DNA from: Candidatus Tisiphia endosymbiont of Beris chalybata
GTDB lineage: Bacteria > Pseudomonadota > Alphaproteobacteria > Rickettsiales > Rickettsiaceae
DNA length: 64,000 nucleotides
Assembly (NCBI RefSeq): GCF_964026555.1
Contig: NZ_OZ032159.1
Span: 248,001-312,000, forward strand
Direction of reading: 5' to 3'
Position numbers and translations under genes: made by a program. Numbering within the stretch: the stretch's first letter is position 1; the number at the start of each line of letters is the position of its first letter. Shown piece after piece: positions 62,919-64,000 of the stretch. The notes under the pieces are model-generated. The model worked only from the letters and a program-made list of their open reading frames with translations, made no database searches and was not told the DNA's origin.

Positions 62919-63289
62919 AGAGCTTGTTGTAAAACTCTAGATTTATAATAATAAGCGATTTAAAAGTAATTTGCTCATAGCAATATAAATAAAATTTTGG
63001 GATGTTTGAGTTAAAAAATCATATTCCTTTGCTAATCTTCTACTTCTACCAAGCCAACCAAAGGTACGCTCTACTACCCAACGTCGCGGTTCAACCTTAA
63101 AACCCGACTGTTTAATTGGTAAACTCTGGACCGGAGTATCTTTATGAACCCAAACTCCATGCCTTGTTTTTCTCTTAACAATTTCCAAATCAATATCATA
63201 CTCTTTATTAATATAATCCTTTAACTTGCTACCTTGTAACCCATATCAGACCATATTTTTTTAACAGCACTATATTTGGTTAACATATT
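62919..63289 (-). pseudogene. IS5-family (ISL2/IS1031-like) transposase fragment
   Basis: The C-terminal region is read from 63188 ([51 protein letters not shown]). A short upstream piece in another frame ([20 protein letters not shown]) shows a frameshift. The element end at 62919 is AGAGCTTGTTGTAAAACTC after TTAAT, resembling the ends of MITE family A. The N-terminal part is cut off at MITE A copy 9. Confidence 0.82.
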
Positions 63290-63433
63290 AGACCTCTTGC
63301 ATAACCTAATCTAATTGGTAATTTTGTCGTCGAAACTCCTCTCTGTTCCTCACGTACGTCTATGTACGCTGCGGTACTCGACTTCGTTTCTCCTAAAAAT
63401 TCTTCAATTATCTTTAGGTTATGCAAGAGGTCT
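63290..63433. mobile_element. MITE family A, copy 9, joining two transposase fragments
   Basis: 144 bp; flanks ATT and AAT differ. Left is an IS5 remnant and right an IS4 remnant, so the copy is a recombination joint. Confidence 0.92.
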
Positions 63434-63434
63434 A

Positions 63435-64000
63435 ATATTTAATGATCTCAAAGCCTTAAAATATAAGGTTTGTGCTGGAATATTGTGGGATAGAAAAGTC
63501 AATTTTGCTGCATATAGAAATGATAAAAATGAACTGATGGTTTTGGTGTCATCAATTGAGGTCGAAGTTGATATTTTTGCTTTATATAGGTACCGCTGGT
63601 CCATCGAACGGTTGTTTAAGCATCTCAAAAGCGGAGGCTTTGATATTGAAAAAAGTCACTTAGTAAATTTGGATAGATTCAAAAAATTATTGGTGGTAAC
63701 TACTATTGCTTCAGCTTTAATAGTTAAGAATGGCTTAATACAAAATTCACTAAACCCAATCCGTATAAAACTCCAAAAAACCACTGAAAAACAATTATTT
63801 TCATTATTTACTTACGGGTTTGATCATATTAAAAATATCTTTTATCAATCTATCATTAATAGCTGTAACTCAACTAATACGCACCTTATTAATACCTCCA
63901 AAAATAGAACTTCTTACTACTTACTCTGCCTCCCTACAAAAATCGTAGGGTACTATGAACGAGAACTTTCTCAAGAGCAACTAGCAAGCAAAATCGGTAA
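63435..64000 (+). pseudogene. IS4-family transposase fragment (runs off the window)
   Basis: Open frame from the MITE edge to the window end: IFNDLKALKYKVCAGILWDR, then VDIFALYRYRWSIERLFKHL with the IS4 YREK signature, and GYYERELSQEQLASKIGK at the edge. The N-terminus is missing. It matches the shorter remnant at 21308-21737 and shows that the true C-terminus continues after KIVGYY. Confidence 0.85.

Overview
The window is AT-rich and carries the core genes of a reduced alphaproteobacterial endosymbiont. The evidence for Rickettsiales (most likely Rickettsiaceae) is the set of Rickettsia-like genes: a Tim44-domain protein, an AmpG-type permease, a Sca-like autotransporter, an AprD/AprE-type type I exporter, a long ankyrin protein, and an isolated GTA/phage portal-terminase pair. 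The very heavy load of small palindromic repeats and broken insertion sequences resembles the repeat-rich members of the family (Orientia, Torix-type or Megaira-type symbionts) more than a streamlined Rickettsia. The genus cannot be fixed from the sequence alone.

Layout. 1-5.0 kb: rpsB (cut by the window edge), cysS, rodA, tRNA-Asn, infA, tim44-like. 5.3-8.4 kb: portal, small ORF, terminase. 8.5-13.6 kb: accessory island of effector-like membrane or secreted proteins (two with PPxY motifs), an IS630 copy, and a small heat-shock protein with an apparent export signal. 13.6-20.9 kb: miaA, phosphohexomutase, tsaB, argS, dgt, erpA, rpmI, rplT. 20.9-31.3 kb: repeats and an IS4 remnant, ampG-like, D-Ala-D-Ala carboxypeptidase, hybrid histidine kinase, recR, RDD, zinc-ribbon protein, dapD, dnaN and a hypothetical. 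31.5-34 kb: an IS982 element broken by one IS630 and two MITEs. 34-46.5 kb: a 507-aa receptor-like protein, bioY, tRNA-Cys, xerD, YgjP-like protease, isochorismatase-fold protein, comM, hslU/hslV, DUF2628, HIT, asd and a degenerate glutamine-synthetase-like gene. 46.6-50 kb: type I secretion ABC protein and adaptor. 50-64 kb: repeats, IS3, IS5, IS4 and IS5 fragments, a methyltransferase remnant, a Sca-like autotransporter and an 859-aa ankyrin protein.

The most striking signal is the repeats. At least a dozen families of about 100-200 bp palindromes are present. Families named here J and K (105-bp insertions, 35 codons, apparent TA target duplication) lie in frame inside the autotransporter, the ankyrin protein and the end of the YgjP gene. 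There they encode related peptides, so they behave as portable peptide cassettes comparable to Rickettsia palindromic elements. Family A (144 bp, 3-bp AAT/ATT duplications, nine copies) and family C (about 200 bp, 8-bp duplications, three copies) have the target duplications and empty sites expected of MITEs. A relative of A carrying a J inside it has split the signal peptide of the autotransporter in frame; removing it on paper restores a textbook signal sequence. The autotransporter promoter and leader also exist as an inverted second copy about 1.3 kb away, with conserved hairpins, pointing toward the ankyrin gene. Several families share a central palindrome around CTCACGTAC...GTACGCTGCG although their outer arms differ.
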